Of a DNA stretch of 64,000 nucleotides, positions 26,506 to 35,860 are shown piece after piece; positions within the stretch are counted from its first letter, which is position 1; every line of letters starts with the position of its first letter. The translations under genes were made by a program, and so were the position numbers. This stretch comes from Rhodococcus phenolicus (GTDB lineage: Bacteria; Actinomycetota; Actinomycetes; Mycobacteriales; Mycobacteriaceae). The DNA is taken from assembly GCF_001646785.1 (NCBI RefSeq), contig NZ_LRRH01000020.1:81718-145717 (forward strand), written 5' to 3'. The notes below the pieces were generated by a model, which worked only from the letters and a program-made list of their open reading frames with translations, had not been told where the DNA came from and made no database searches.

Positions 26506-27858
26506 ATGGCCGAACACGTGAGCGCCCACCTTCCGTCCCGAGCCGAGAACGAGGTCGTCGACCTGGTCTCGCAGCTCATCCGGTTCGACACCTCGAACAC
26601 CGGTGACCCGGCGACCACCCGCGGCGAACGTGCCTGTGCCGAGTGGGTCGCGGCGCAACTCGAGGAAGTGGGCTACGAAACCGAATACGTCGAGTCCGGG
26701 CAACCCGGCCGGGGCAACGTGTTCGCACGCCTGGCCGGGGCGGACCGTAGCCGCGGCGCTCTCATGCTGCACGGTCACCTCGACGTCGTGCCCGCCGAAC
26801 CCGCCGACTGGAGCGTGCACCCGTTCTCCGGAGCCGTCGAGGACGGTTACGTGTGGGGACGCGGCGCCGTCGACATGAAGGACATGGTCGGCATGATGCT
26901 GGCCGTGGCACGCCGTTTCAAGGCCGAGAACATCGTCCCGCCCCGCGATCTCGTGTTCGCCTTCGTCGCGGACGAGGAGGCCGGCGGCACCTGGGGCTGC
27001 CAGTGGCTCGTCGAGCACCGCCCCGACCTGTTCGACGGCATCACCGAGGCCGTCGGGGAGGTCGGTGGTTTCTCTCTGACCGTGCCCCGGCGAGACGGCG
27101 GGGAGCGCCGCTTCTACCTCGTGGAAACCGCGGAGAAGGGGCTGGGCTGGATGCGGCTGACCGCCAAGGGGCGGGCCGGGCACGGATCGTTCCTGCACGA
27201 GGAGAACGCGGTGACTATCCTGTCTCAGGCCGTCGCACGCCTGGGCAGCCACACGTTCCCGCTGGTGATCTCCGATTCGGTCGCCGAGTTCCTTGCCGCC
27301 GCGTCGGAGGAGACCGGCCTCGACTTCGACCCGAACTCCCCGGACATCGAAGGCACCCTCGCCAAGCTCGGCTCCATCGCCCGCATCATCGGCGCGACCT
27401 TCCGCGACACCGCCAACCCGACGATGCTGCAGGCCGGTTACAAGGCCAACGTGATTCCGCAGACCGCGCAGGCCGTCGTCGACTGCCGCATCCTCCCCGG
27501 CCGGCTCGCAGAGTTCGAACGCGCCGTCGACGAACTGATCGGCCCGGACGTGACACGCGAGTGGATCACAAGCCTCGACTCCTACGAGACGAGCTTCGAC
27601 GGCGATCTCGTCGACGCCATGAATGCGGCGATCCTGGCGCACGACCCGCTGGGCCGGACCGTGCCGTACATGCTGTCCGCAGGCACCGACGCCAAGGCGT
27701 TCGCGAAACTCGGCATCCGGTGCTTCGGGTTCGCGCCGCTGCAGTTGCCGCCGGATCTCGACTTCGCGGCGCTGTTCCACGGAGTCGACGAGCGTGTCCC
27801 GGTCGAAGCTCTGCGGTTCGGCACCCGCGTCATGGAACACTTCCTGTTGCATTCCTGA
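26506..27858 (+). CDS. M20 family metallopeptidase (Rv2141c/DapE2-like)
   Basis: 450 residues. Zinc ligands and catalytic residues are clear: HGHLDVVP (H and D), GRGAVDMKD (bridging aspartate), DEEAGG (general base and ligand), and the C-terminal SAGTDAKAF...FGFAPL with the last histidine in LFHGVDERVPVEAL. The dimerisation domain starts with GRAGHGSF. Such enzymes deacylate amino acids or cleave dipeptides; the exact substrate is not visible. In M. tuberculosis the homologue also adjoins the PEBP gene and tRNA-Leu. Ten upstream codons are possible, but the family N-terminus begins here. Confidence 0.9.
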   Translation: MAEHVSAHLPSRAENEVVDLVSQLIRFDTSNTGDPATTRGERACAEWVAAQLEEVGYETEYVESGQPGRGNVFARLAGADRSRGALMLHGHLDVVPAEPADWSVHPFSGAVEDGYVWGRGAVDMKDMVGMMLAVARRFKAENIVPPRDLVFAFVADEEAGGTWGCQWLVEHRPDLFDGITEAVGEVGGFSLTVPRRDGGERRFYLVETAEKGLGWMRLTAKGRAGHGSFLHEENAVTILSQAVARLGSHTFPLVISDSVAEFLAAASEETGLDFDPNSPDIEGTLAKLGSIARIIGATFRDTANPTMLQAGYKANVIPQTAQAVVDCRILPGRLAEFERAVDELIGPDVTREWITSLDSYETSFDGDLVDAMNAAILAHDPLGRTVPYMLSAGTDAKAFAKLGIRCFGFAPLQLPPDLDFAALFHGVDERVPVEALRFGTRVMEHFLLHS

Positions 27859-27888
27859 AGACCCCGCCCCACAAGGAAAGGACCCCCG

Positions 27889-28431
27889 ATGGCGTTCGAT
27901 TACGACCCGTACGAGTTTCTCCCGAAGCTGCCCACGTTCCAGGTGACCAGCGAGGACTTCGCCGAAGGTGAGGAGTGGAAGCTCGCACAGGCCAGCGGCG
28001 CGTTCGGGATCCCGGGCGGCGGCGACGTGTCGCCGCAGCTGTCGTGGTCCGGGTTCCCCGCCGAGACGAAGAGCTTCGCGGTGACGGTGTTCGATCCCGA
28101 TGCGCCGACCGCGTCGGGCTTCTGGCACTGGGCCGTCGCGAACATCCCCACAACGGTCACCGCGCTGCCTGCGGGCGCCGGCAGCGCCGAGGGGAAGGGG
28201 CTGCCGGCCGAGGCGGTCACGCTCCGCCACGACGGCGGCGCCCCCGGTTTCATCGGTGCCGCCCCGCCGGCCGGTCACGGCCATCACCGTTACATCGTCG
28301 CCGTGCACGCTCTGGACGTCGAGACGATCGACGGGCTGACCGCCGACTCGAGCCCGGCGTTCCTCGGTTTCAACGTCTTCGGGCACGCCGTCGCGCGCGC
28401 GTTGCTGACGGGCACCTACGAGGTGAAGTAG
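27889..28431 (+). CDS. PEBP family protein (YbhB/YbcL, Rv2140c-like)
   Basis: 180 residues with AAGGAAAGG upstream of the ATG. The phosphatidylethanolamine-binding fold is marked by [29 protein letters not shown] and the GHGHHRY anion-pocket strand. The M. tuberculosis homologue TB18.6 binds phospholipid-like ligands. It probably shares a message with the M20 peptidase, 30 bp upstream. Confidence 0.92.
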   Translation: MAFDYDPYEFLPKLPTFQVTSEDFAEGEEWKLAQASGAFGIPGGGDVSPQLSWSGFPAETKSFAVTVFDPDAPTASGFWHWAVANIPTTVTALPAGAGSAEGKGLPAEAVTLRHDGGAPGFIGAAPPAGHGHHRYIVAVHALDVETIDGLTADSSPAFLGFNVFGHAVARALLTGTYEVK

Positions 28432-28475
28432 CCCGTTTACCGGGCCGTCCGCGACAGACGGCACGGCCGTGATGA

Positions 28476-28510
28476 CGGGTCGTGCTCTGTGTCGAACAGA
28501 GCACGACCCG
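28476..28510. terminator. Bidirectional terminator between PEBP and DUF389 genes
   Basis: 15-bp perfect stem (28476-28490 and 28496-28510) with loop GTCGA, between two convergent genes. Confidence 0.8.
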
Positions 28511-28537
28511 GCCCGGCCGGGCCACCGGCCGGGCGGG

Positions 28538-29500
28538 TCACAACATTCGGCGTCGGCGATCGAGGGCATGGAAGCGGCGCACGGACACCCGCGACCATGC
28601 GGCCTGCTGAACGGCCAGAGTGGCCCAGCCGGCCAGCGCCATTCCGGACAGGTTGAGACCGAGCTGCAGCGTGCTGCCCCAGATTTCCTCGCCGGCGCCG
28701 AACGCGAGACCCAGGCCGACGTTGCCCGCCGCCGGGACCGTCGTCACCGAGATGAACACACCGGACAACCCACCGAGCTTGGACGAGGTCAGCGACAGCA
28801 CCCCTGCCGCCGCCGCGATCATCGCGACGATGAACGACCACTTGTCCGGGGTGTAGATGAAGGCCGTCTCGGGTCGCGGTCCCGTGATGTCCTCGAGCGT
28901 CACCCAGCCCAGTAATCGTCCGGCCAGGGCGGCCAGCGCGGTGATGGCGATCGCCACCACGAACCCGGCCACCAGGGTGCGTACTGCCGTGGCCAGCAGG
29001 ACGAAGCGGCGCTTGACCAGAGCGACGCCGAGAGCGGCGATCGCACCGAACTCGGGTCCGAGCACCATCGCACCGATGACCAGGATCTGCGAATCGGTGA
29101 TGATCGCGATGCCGGCCAGGAGCGTGGCCATGGTCATGAAGCTGAGATAGGTCCAGTTCAGCTCGACGTCTTCGTAGGAACGCTGCGCGACCTCCGCCCA
29201 CACGACGGCGTCGGCACTGCTCCCCGGAGTGCGCAACTCCGCGTCGAACCCGCTGCGCGAAAGCCAGGCATGCACCGGTTCGATCTCGATCGTGCCGAGG
29301 CGATGCAGCCCGATCGCCCGGAACTGCTCGATCAGGTCGTTGGCCGCCTCCCGCGCAACGTCTGCGTGCACGACGTCGCCGGCCGGGCGCAGCGCAGCGC
29401 CGTGCAACACCGCGAGGCCGCTGACCCCGGTGTCGTCGCGGAGGATACGAACCGTGTCCTCGGTCAGATCGGTCGGCGAGAGGATCCGTAGGTGCAGCAT
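28538..29500 (-). CDS. DUF389 family membrane protein
   Basis: 320 residues from an ATG; a longer form would add a low-quality tail. A soluble N-terminal domain of about 115 residues precedes six membrane helices with the family's ILVIGAMVLGPEFGAIAALGVAL segment and GVFISVTTVPAAGNVGLGLAFG near the end. Function of DUF389 proteins is unknown. It is an insertion relative to the mycobacterial gene order, in which pyrD and the PEBP gene are neighbours. Confidence 0.88.
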   Translation of the reverse strand: MLHLRILSPTDLTEDTVRILRDDTGVSGLAVLHGAALRPAGDVVHADVAREAANDLIEQFRAIGLHRLGTIEIEPVHAWLSRSGFDAELRTPGSSADAVVWAEVAQRSYEDVELNWTYLSFMTMATLLAGIAIITDSQILVIGAMVLGPEFGAIAALGVALVKRRFVLLATAVRTLVAGFVVAIAITALAALAGRLLGWVTLEDITGPRPETAFIYTPDKWSFIVAMIAAAAGVLSLTSSKLGGLSGVFISVTTVPAAGNVGLGLAFGAGEEIWGSTLQLGLNLSGMALAGWATLAVQQAAWSRVSVRRFHALDRRRRML

Positions 29501-29606
29501 GGGGACAGTGTCCCTGCTCCCGGTCTCGTCGCCGGCCGATTCGTCTCCGGCGCGGCGCCGTGGCGACCACGTGTCGACGAGGTCGCCACGGCGCACGCGG
29601 CAGGGA

Positions 29607-30671
29607 TCAGCGCCCCGCGCCGACCGCCTCGGCGATCGACCCGTAGCCCGAGGCCCGGAGCTTGCGGGCCAGGCCCTTGTGGATGCGGCGTGTCCAGAAA
29701 GGGCCGCCGTAGATGAATCCGGTGTAGCCCTGGATCAGCGACGCCCCGGCCAGGATTCGCTCCCACGCCTGCTCGACCGTTTCGATACCACCGACCGACA
29801 CCAGCACCAGCCGGTCACCGACGCGGGCGTGCAGGCGGCGCAGTACCTCGAGGGAGCGCTCCGCGACCGGCGCCCCGGACAGCCCGCCCGCGCCGATCTC
29901 CTCGATCCGTGCGGCGTCTGTGCGCAGCCCGTCACGGCGGATCGTGGTGTTGGTCGCGACGATGCCGGCCAGGCCCAGCTCGACCGCCAGATCGGCGACG
30001 GCGTCGACGTCCTCGTCCGACAGGTCGGGCGCGATCTTCACCAGCACCGGCACGGTCACGGTGGCCAGCACCGCCGAGAGCAGCGGACGCAACGACTCGA
30101 CCGCCTGCAGATCCCGCAGACCGGGGGTGTTGGGAGAGGACACGTTGACGACGACGAAGTCCGCGAGCGGACCCAGCAGTTGCGCGCTCTCCGTGTAGTC
30201 GGCCACGGCCTCGTCGGCGGGCACGATCTTGGTCTTGCCGATGTTCGCGCCGATCGGCACGGTCCGCAGACGCTGCCGCAGCTGGTTGGCGGCCTCCCCG
30301 GCGCCGTGATTGTTGAAGCCCATCCGGTTGATGAGACCGCGGTCCTCGGGCACCCGGAACAGCCGCGGCGCCGGATTGCCCGGCTGCGCCTGCGCGGTGA
30401 CGGTGCCGATCTCGGCGAATCCGAACCCGAGCGGACCCCACACGTCGGCGCCGGTGGCGTCCTTGTCGAATCCCGCGGCCAGACCCAGCGGTGCCGGGAA
30501 CGGCACACCGAACACGGTGTTGCGCAGCACCGGGTCGTTCACGACGAGGACCTTCGACACCAGCGTCCGCAGCGGCGCGAAACGCGTCACCAGTTGCATC
30601 GCGAGAAACGCGAGATGGTGAATGCGTTCCGGCGGCACCAGGAACATCAGTTTCAGGACATAGCGATACAC
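29607..30671 (-). CDS. pyrD: Dihydroorotate dehydrogenase (quinone), class 2
   Basis: 354 residues from a GTG with AGGGAG 5 nt upstream; the TTG at 30686 is less likely. It oxidises dihydroorotate to orotate in pyrimidine synthesis, with electrons going to quinone. Class 2 markers: the N-terminal amphipathic quinone helices ([24 protein letters not shown]), [34 protein letters not shown] (catalytic serine), KIAPDL, TNTT and [16 protein letters not shown] for FMN. Confidence 0.97.
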   Translation of the reverse strand: MYRYVLKLMFLVPPERIHHLAFLAMQLVTRFAPLRTLVSKVLVVNDPVLRNTVFGVPFPAPLGLAAGFDKDATGADVWGPLGFGFAEIGTVTAQAQPGNPAPRLFRVPEDRGLINRMGFNNHGAGEAANQLRQRLRTVPIGANIGKTKIVPADEAVADYTESAQLLGPLADFVVVNVSSPNTPGLRDLQAVESLRPLLSAVLATVTVPVLVKIAPDLSDEDVDAVADLAVELGLAGIVATNTTIRRDGLRTDAARIEEIGAGGLSGAPVAERSLEVLRRLHARVGDRLVLVSVGGIETVEQAWERILAGASLIQGYTGFIYGGPFWTRRIHKGLARKLRASGYGSIAEAVGAGR

Positions 30672-30714
30672 GAAAACTCCCTGCAAACCCGGCCGGCACG
30701 GTCCGGGGTCGGTG

Positions 30715-30966
30715 TCAACGAACGGTCGGTTCGGGAACGTGATGATCGGTCTTGCGGCGGCGCAGCAGCACCCGGCGGCTCCCGTCCGGGTACAACCGCA
30801 CCCGGCTCAACTCCCAGCCGTGGAACTCGGCCGAGATCGCCAACCGCATGGATGCACTGACCCTCGACACGTCCGGCGGCAACAGCAACGGAACGTACTC
30901 GTAGGTGTCGTTGCTGGTGTCCCAATCGACGGGAAGCCGGGTGAACCGGCGTCCGGCAACTGTCAT
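30715..30966 (-). CDS. DUF5703 family protein (Rv2137c-like)
   Basis: 83 residues, soluble and basic ([35 protein letters not shown]). Its ATG overlaps the stop of the upstream lipoprotein gene (ATGA), so the two are translationally coupled, and pyrD follows 43 bp later. Known only as a conserved actinobacterial protein. Confidence 0.8.
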   Translation of the reverse strand: MTVAGRRFTRLPVDWDTSNDTYEYVPLLLPPDVSRVSASMRLAISAEFHGWELSRVRLYPDGSRRVLLRRRKTDHHVPEPTVR

Positions 30967-31979
30967 GACTCGCCCCCGATCGGGATCCGCTGCACACCGT
31001 CACCGGTCGCCGAGCCGATCACCAACACCGCATCGTCCGGATCGACGGATACCGAGTCGGGCTGCCGCACCGTCGCATAGCGCTGCTTCTCCCTCGGGAT
31101 CCCGGTCGACAGATCGTAGCCCACGACCTCGTTGGTTCCGGTCAACGTCACCCACACCAGATCGCGCGCCTCGTCGTACGCGACGCCGTAGACGCCGGCG
31201 CCGGCCGGATAGCGTTGCCGCAACACGAGCGTGTCCAGTGTGTAGACGAGCAGTTCGTCGTCCTCGGTGTCGGTGACCACGACCCGGCCGAACGGGTCGG
31301 ACACCATCTGGGTGGCACCCTCACCGGCCCGCAGCGCCAACCGTAGTCGCTCGTCGGCCAGGTTCAGTTCGGTGATCGAGGTCTGATGCCGGTCCAGCGC
31401 CGCCACGTCGTCACCGGCGGCGACGAGCACGTCGACGGAAACGAGACCGGTGATCGTGGACTCGACGGTCCCGGATTCCGGATCGAGGATGCGGACGGTG
31501 CCGTCGGCGGTGCCGACGACCCAGCGACCGTCCGGCAGAACCGTGACCGCCTGGGCGGCGCCCTCGACCGGGACCTCGGTGACCTCACCCGACTCGGCGT
31601 CGATGCGCAGCACCGCCCCCGCAGCGGGAGCGAGGACCTGACCGTCCGGCCCCGGGACCACCGTCACCGCGTTCCGCGGCAGCGTCACCGGGCGCGGCTC
31701 GCTGTCGGTCGCGGAGGATGTGAGCAGCAGCCGCGTGCCCTCGTCGACGAGCAGGGCGACGACATCGGTGCCGGGTGCCAGTGCGAGCGCAGCGACACCG
31801 GTGCCCACCTGCTGCACGGCGCCCGCCGGCGGTGCGGTGGGCACGGGCGCGACCAGCGGGGTCGCCGGCTCGCGGGTCGGCACCTTCTCCGTGTCGGTGT
31901 CCGAGGAACAACCGGTGACCAGCGCGACCGCAAGTCCCACCGCCACCGCGGTCGCACGCACTGCCGGTCTACCCATCAT
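30963..31979 (-). CDS. Beta-propeller lipoprotein, LppL-like
   Basis: 338 residues from the first of two adjacent ATG codons, with GAGGAG 6 nt upstream. Signal peptide and lipobox (ALVTGC, cysteine about residue 24), then a Thr/Pro/Ala linker and repeating strands typical of YVTN/WD-like propellers (AQAVTVLPDGRWVVGTADGTVRILDPESG; VSDPFGRVVVTDTEDDELLVY; GVYGVAYDEARDLVWVTLTGTNEVVGYD). Position next to pyrD matches mycobacterial LppL. Probably a cell-surface protein; ligand unknown. Confidence 0.85.
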   Translation of the reverse strand: MMGRPAVRATAVAVGLAVALVTGCSSDTDTEKVPTREPATPLVAPVPTAPPAGAVQQVGTGVAALALAPGTDVVALLVDEGTRLLLTSSATDSEPRPVTLPRNAVTVVPGPDGQVLAPAAGAVLRIDAESGEVTEVPVEGAAQAVTVLPDGRWVVGTADGTVRILDPESGTVESTITGLVSVDVLVAAGDDVAALDRHQTSITELNLADERLRLALRAGEGATQMVSDPFGRVVVTDTEDDELLVYTLDTLVLRQRYPAGAGVYGVAYDEARDLVWVTLTGTNEVVGYDLSTGIPREKQRYATVRQPDSVSVDPDDAVLVIGSATGDGVQRIPIGGES

Positions 31980-32125
31980 GTTGCTCCTCGCTGTCACCGT
32001 CGACCCGACGCGCGCCACCCCGACGGGAGACGCGCCTCGCTCCAGTGTTCCTGATCGGCTCGCGGGCACCGAAGCCGCCTCGGCGCGGCCCCGTCGAATG
32101 TGACGGAGGCGACGCGAGCCGGGGT

Positions 32126-32995
32126 TCAGCCGGTGACCGCGATCGACGGGCCCGGCCGATCCCGCCGAGGCAGCACCAGGGGAGTGCCCGTGGCGGGGTC
32201 GGTGCTCACCTGCACCGGATACGCGTAGACGCGGCTGAGCAGCTCCTCGGTGAGCACCTCGCCTGCGAGCCCGTCCGCGACGACCCGGCCGTGCTCGAGC
32301 ACACACACCCGGTCGGCGTACGCCGCGGCGAGCCCCAGGTCGTGCAGCACCACGACGACGGCGTGCCCGTGATCGGCGCGTGCCCGCACCACCTGCATCA
32401 CCGCTTCCTGATGCCCCAGATCCAGAGCGGCGGTCGGCTCGTCGAGCAGCAGAGTCTCGGTGTCCTGCGCGAGCACCCGCGCCAACGCGACCCGGGCACG
32501 TTCACCCCCGGACAGGGCCGGGAACGGGCGGTCCTCCAGGTGCGCGACGTCGCATTCGGCCAGGGCGGAGGCCACCAGGGCGTCGTCGTCGCTCTGCCGC
32601 GCGGTCCGTGCCCACGCCGCGCGTCCCATCCGCACCACCTCACCGGCGGTGAACGGGAAGCCGACCGTGTGTTGCTGCGGGAGCACGGCGCGGCGGCGGG
32701 CCAGCGCGACCGGTACCCAGTCGTCGAGCGGCCGCCCGTCGACCTCGACACGCCCGGCCGAGATCGGATGATCACCGGTGAGGGCGGCCAGCAGCGTGGA
32801 TTTGCCGGCGCCGTTCGGTCCGACCAGCGCGAGCACCTCGCCGACCCGCACCTCGAGATCGACATCGTGCAGGATCTGCCGGTCGCCGCGTTGCAGCCGC
32901 ACACGGGTCGCGCGCGTCGTCACCGAGCCCGGACCGGACCGTTCCGGGACCTGCCGGTCGTCGCGCCACCGGCCGAACAGGCGAGGCCCGCTCAC
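32126..32995 (-). CDS. hmuV: Heme ABC transporter ATP-binding protein
   Basis: 289 residues from a GTG that overlaps the stop of the permease gene (GTGA). Walker A (GPNGAGKST), Q-loop (LPQQHTVGFPFTAGEVVRMGR), signature LSGGERARV, Walker B (LLLDEPTAALD) and the H-loop (VVLHDLGLAA) are intact. It energises heme uptake through HmuU. Last gene of the hmuO-T-U-V operon on this strand. Confidence 0.92.
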   Translation of the reverse strand: MSGPRLFGRWRDDRQVPERSGPGSVTTRATRVRLQRGDRQILHDVDLEVRVGEVLALVGPNGAGKSTLLAALTGDHPISAGRVEVDGRPLDDWVPVALARRRAVLPQQHTVGFPFTAGEVVRMGRAAWARTARQSDDDALVASALAECDVAHLEDRPFPALSGGERARVALARVLAQDTETLLLDEPTAALDLGHQEAVMQVVRARADHGHAVVVVLHDLGLAAAYADRVCVLEHGRVVADGLAGEVLTEELLSRVYAYPVQVSTDPATGTPLVLPRRDRPGPSIAVTG

Positions 32996-34077
32996 GCCCA
33001 CCCTCCCTGGCTCGCGCGGGTGCGGCGCAGCATCCAGAAGAACACCGGACCGCCGACCAGCGCAGTGAGCATGCCCAGCGGCAGATCGGCGTTGGGGACC
33101 AGGGTGCGGGCACCGAGATCGGCGGCGAGCAGCGTCGCCGCGCCACACAGGGCGCTCGCGCAGATCAGGCGCCGATGCGCGGGCCCGAGGACCATGCGCA
33201 TCAGGTGTGGCACGACGAGCCCCACGAACAGGATGATGCCGGTGAACGCGACCGCCGCCGAGACCAGCACCGCGACGATCACGATCGCGGCCTGCCGTAC
33301 ACGCTCGACGTCGACACCCAGATGCCGGGCCACGGATTCGCCCAGCGACAGCAGATCCAGCTTCGGGGCGAGCACGATCGCCGCGGCGATCCCGGCGAGC
33401 GCCAGCGGTGCGACGATCGACACGATCTCCCAGGTGGCGCCGCCGAGGCTGCCGAGCTGCCAGAACACGATCTGATCGCGGGCCGCCGGATCGGCGACGA
33501 AGGTGAACAGCGCGATGAGTCCACCCGCGACCGCGTTCACGGCGACACCGGTGAGAATCACCGTGACGACCTCGGTGCGGCCGTTCGACCGCGACAACGC
33601 ATAGACCACGGCGGTGGTGATCAGACCCGCCACGAACGCGGCTCCGGCGAGCGCCCAGCCCGCGGTGAACGCGCCTCCCAGCACGATCACGAGCGACGCG
33701 CCGACCGCGGCACCGGACGAGACACCGATGACGCCGGGTTCGGCGAGGGGATTGGCGAACACCCCCTGCAGCAGCGCCCCGGCGCAACCGAGGGCGGCAC
33801 CGACCAGCATCGCCAGCACGACCCGCGGGAAACGCACCTGCCACAACGTGACGTCACCGGCCGGATGCGCCGGCATCGGCCCCAGATCGAGCCCGATGCG
33901 GTGCAGCAGACTGCCGATCACCTCGGCCGGGCTGGTCGGCACCTGACCGAGACACGCGGACACCAGGGCCAGCGCGACCAACGTCACGATCAGCCCGACG
34001 AACACCACGGTGCTGCGCCGGGCGCCCGCTTCCTTCTTGCTTCCCGGCGTCGCAGTGCTGTCGGTGACCGCCGTCAT
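32992..34077 (-). CDS. hmuU: Heme ABC transporter permease (FecCD family)
   Basis: 361 residues with about ten membrane helices. Conserved pieces include RFPRVVLAMLVGAALGCAGALLQGVFANPLAEPGVIGVSSGA and GIILFVGLVVPHLMRMVLGPAHR (contact with the ATPase). ATG overlaps the hmuT stop (ATGA). Transports heme, or less likely a siderophore, across the membrane. Confidence 0.92.
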   Translation of the reverse strand: MTAVTDSTATPGSKKEAGARRSTVVFVGLIVTLVALALVSACLGQVPTSPAEVIGSLLHRIGLDLGPMPAHPAGDVTLWQVRFPRVVLAMLVGAALGCAGALLQGVFANPLAEPGVIGVSSGAAVGASLVIVLGGAFTAGWALAGAAFVAGLITTAVVYALSRSNGRTEVVTVILTGVAVNAVAGGLIALFTFVADPAARDQIVFWQLGSLGGATWEIVSIVAPLALAGIAAAIVLAPKLDLLSLGESVARHLGVDVERVRQAAIVIVAVLVSAAVAFTGIILFVGLVVPHLMRMVLGPAHRRLICASALCGAATLLAADLGARTLVPNADLPLGMLTALVGGPVFFWMLRRTRASQGGWA

Positions 34078-35093
34078 TCCTGCGCCTGCGGGTAGAGCGC
34101 CTCGGAGAGTGCCGCCAGGACCTTGCCGGTGTCCGGCCCGAAGCTCAGCAGCAGCGAATCGTCCATGTCGACGATGCTGCCGTCCTTCCCCGCGGGTGTC
34201 TGCTCGACACCGGGCAGTGCGGCGAGACCCTCGGGTCCGCCGACCGACTCGAGGCTGCGCGTCATGATCAGGATCACGTCGGGCGCGGAGGCGATCATCG
34301 CCTCGCTGGTGATCGGGGTGAACTCGGCGCTGAGACCCGCGACCGTCCCGGCGTCCTTGCCGCCGAGCGCACCGATCAGCGCGTCGGCGCCCGACCCGGG
34401 TCCGCCGAGCATCTTGATCGCCGATCCCCGCAGATAGAGGAACGCCACGGTCGGTTCGGGATGGTCCGCTGGGATCGACGCCGACGCCGCGGCGATCTCC
34501 TCCTCGGTGCGCTGCACGAGCGCGGCCCCCTCGTCGGGTACGCCCAGCGCCGCGGCGACCGCTTCGATTCCCGGGGCCACCGTGTCGAGCGTGCGGGCCG
34601 GGTCGACGAACACCACCGGGATCCCGGAGGCCCGCAACTGTTCCTGCACGGCGAGCGGGCCGACGGACGTGTCGGTCAGCACCACGGTCGGGTCGAGCGC
34701 CAGGATCGCCTCGGCGTTCAGGCCGTGCCCGCCCGGAGTGACGTTCGGCAGATGCTCCGACGCCGGGAAGCTCGCCGTCGAACGGCCCACCAGGTTGTCG
34801 CCGAGACCGAGGGAGAACACGGTCTGGGCGAGAGTGCCGGAACGGTCGGCGGTGACGATGCGGGAGACATCGGTGACGGTGACGTCGACGCCGTCGAAGC
34901 TGCGGACCGTCGCGGGCAGGGAGGGGACCGGGTCCTCCGCGACGGGCCGCGGATCCCGGTCGGCGATCACCGCCGTGCGCGCCCCGGTGCCGGTCCCCGA
35001 ACCAATGTCGGCTCCGGTGCTGCACCCGGCGACGCCGAGCACCGTCACCAACGGAAGGAGAAGGAACAGAATGCGACGACGGAAGCGGCTCAT
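34074..35093 (-). CDS. hmuT: Heme ABC transporter substrate-binding lipoprotein
   Basis: 339 residues: signal peptide, lipobox LGVAGC (cysteine about residue 24), then a class III periplasmic-binding fold (RIVTADRSGTLAQTVFSLGLGDNLVGRS; LDPTVVLTDTSVGP; PDVILIMTRSLESVGG). The long helix typical of metal-chelate binders is present. The start overlaps the hmuO stop (ATGA). Neighbouring heme oxygenase supports heme as the ligand. Confidence 0.92.
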   Translation of the reverse strand: MSRFRRRILFLLLPLVTVLGVAGCSTGADIGSGTGTGARTAVIADRDPRPVAEDPVPSLPATVRSFDGVDVTVTDVSRIVTADRSGTLAQTVFSLGLGDNLVGRSTASFPASEHLPNVTPGGHGLNAEAILALDPTVVLTDTSVGPLAVQEQLRASGIPVVFVDPARTLDTVAPGIEAVAAALGVPDEGAALVQRTEEEIAAASASIPADHPEPTVAFLYLRGSAIKMLGGPGSGADALIGALGGKDAGTVAGLSAEFTPITSEAMIASAPDVILIMTRSLESVGGPEGLAALPGVEQTPAGKDGSIVDMDDSLLLSFGPDTGKVLAALSEALYPQAQE

Positions 35094-35764
35094 GATCGCG
35101 GCGTCGCCACCCGATAGCTGTCGAGGTTGTCACCGAGGTCGGCGAACAGGTCGCGGTTGAGGCCGAACACCAGGTTCGCCTCGTCGATCACGGCCTGCTG
35201 CTGGGCGCTGTCGAGGGGCGCGGCGTCGAGCTTCGCGCGGTACGCGTCCTTGAACGGTTTCGTCTTCGGGATGTCGTCGAAGATGTAGAAACGCAGGCCG
35301 TCGCGTTCGTAGCCGTAGGCCCGCTCGAGCATGCGGCGGATGATCTGGCCGCCGGACAGATCACCCAGGTAACGCAGGTAGTGGTGGGCGAGGTACGCCT
35401 CGGGAGAGGTCGCGGCGACCTCCTCGAGCCGCTGCACGTACCGCTCGGTGGAGGGCAGCGGCGCGGCGGTGGCACGCCAGTCGTCACCGAGCAGGAACTG
35501 CAGGTCGGCCTCGAGCGCGGCGGTGCGCAGCAACTCGTCGGCGAGGAACGGGCCGACGATCGCGTCGTCGGCGTACCCGGCGCCGATCCGCTCGAGCGCC
35601 TCGTAGATGAACCAGGACTGAGCCAGCAGGGCGGCGTATCCGGCGGTGTCGAGCTGCCCGGCGAGCAGCTCGGTGACGAACGCCGAGTTCTCGGTCTCGC
35701 TGTGTGCCGCGGCGGTGCCGGTTTTGATGCGCTCGGCGAACCCGGCAACCTCGGTGGCGGTCAT
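35090..35764 (-). CDS. hmuO: Biliverdin-producing heme oxygenase
   Basis: 224 residues, close to the corynebacterial HmuO length. The proximal heme ligand is H21 (TAAAHSETE) and the distal helix has the signature YLRYLGDLSGGQ. It opens heme to release iron, CO and biliverdin. It is the first gene of the operon, followed by hmuT-hmuU-hmuV, each start overlapping the previous stop. GGGAG lies 6 nt before the ATG. Confidence 0.95.
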   Translation of the reverse strand: MTATEVAGFAERIKTGTAAAHSETENSAFVTELLAGQLDTAGYAALLAQSWFIYEALERIGAGYADDAIVGPFLADELLRTAALEADLQFLLGDDWRATAAPLPSTERYVQRLEEVAATSPEAYLAHHYLRYLGDLSGGQIIRRMLERAYGYERDGLRFYIFDDIPKTKPFKDAYRAKLDAAPLDSAQQQAVIDEANLVFGLNRDLFADLGDNLDSYRVATPRS

Positions 35765-35790
35765 GTGCTCTCCCTGCTGTAGCCAACCCG

Positions 35791-35817
35791 AACCTACCGA
35801 GCAGGGTAACCTAACTT
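35791..35817 (-). promoter_or_regulatory. Promoter/operator region of the hmu operon with AACCTA repeats
   Basis: AACCTA occurs at 35791-35796 and 35808-35813 (17 bp apart) in the short gap before hmuO. On the minus strand the distal copy reads TTAGGTTA, which equals the left half of an IdeR/DtxR box, but the right half does not match. TACCCT overlapping it may be the -10 box. Iron control is plausible but not shown. Confidence 0.35.
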
Positions 35818-35860
35818 TTCGAGGGTGCGCGAGGGAGGTTTCGTGTCCCGGGCAGCGGTT

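Noticed and set aside
35791..35817. A full IdeR/DtxR box at the hmuO promoter
   Set aside because: Only the left half matches; roughly 11 of 19 positions agree, too few to call a complete site.
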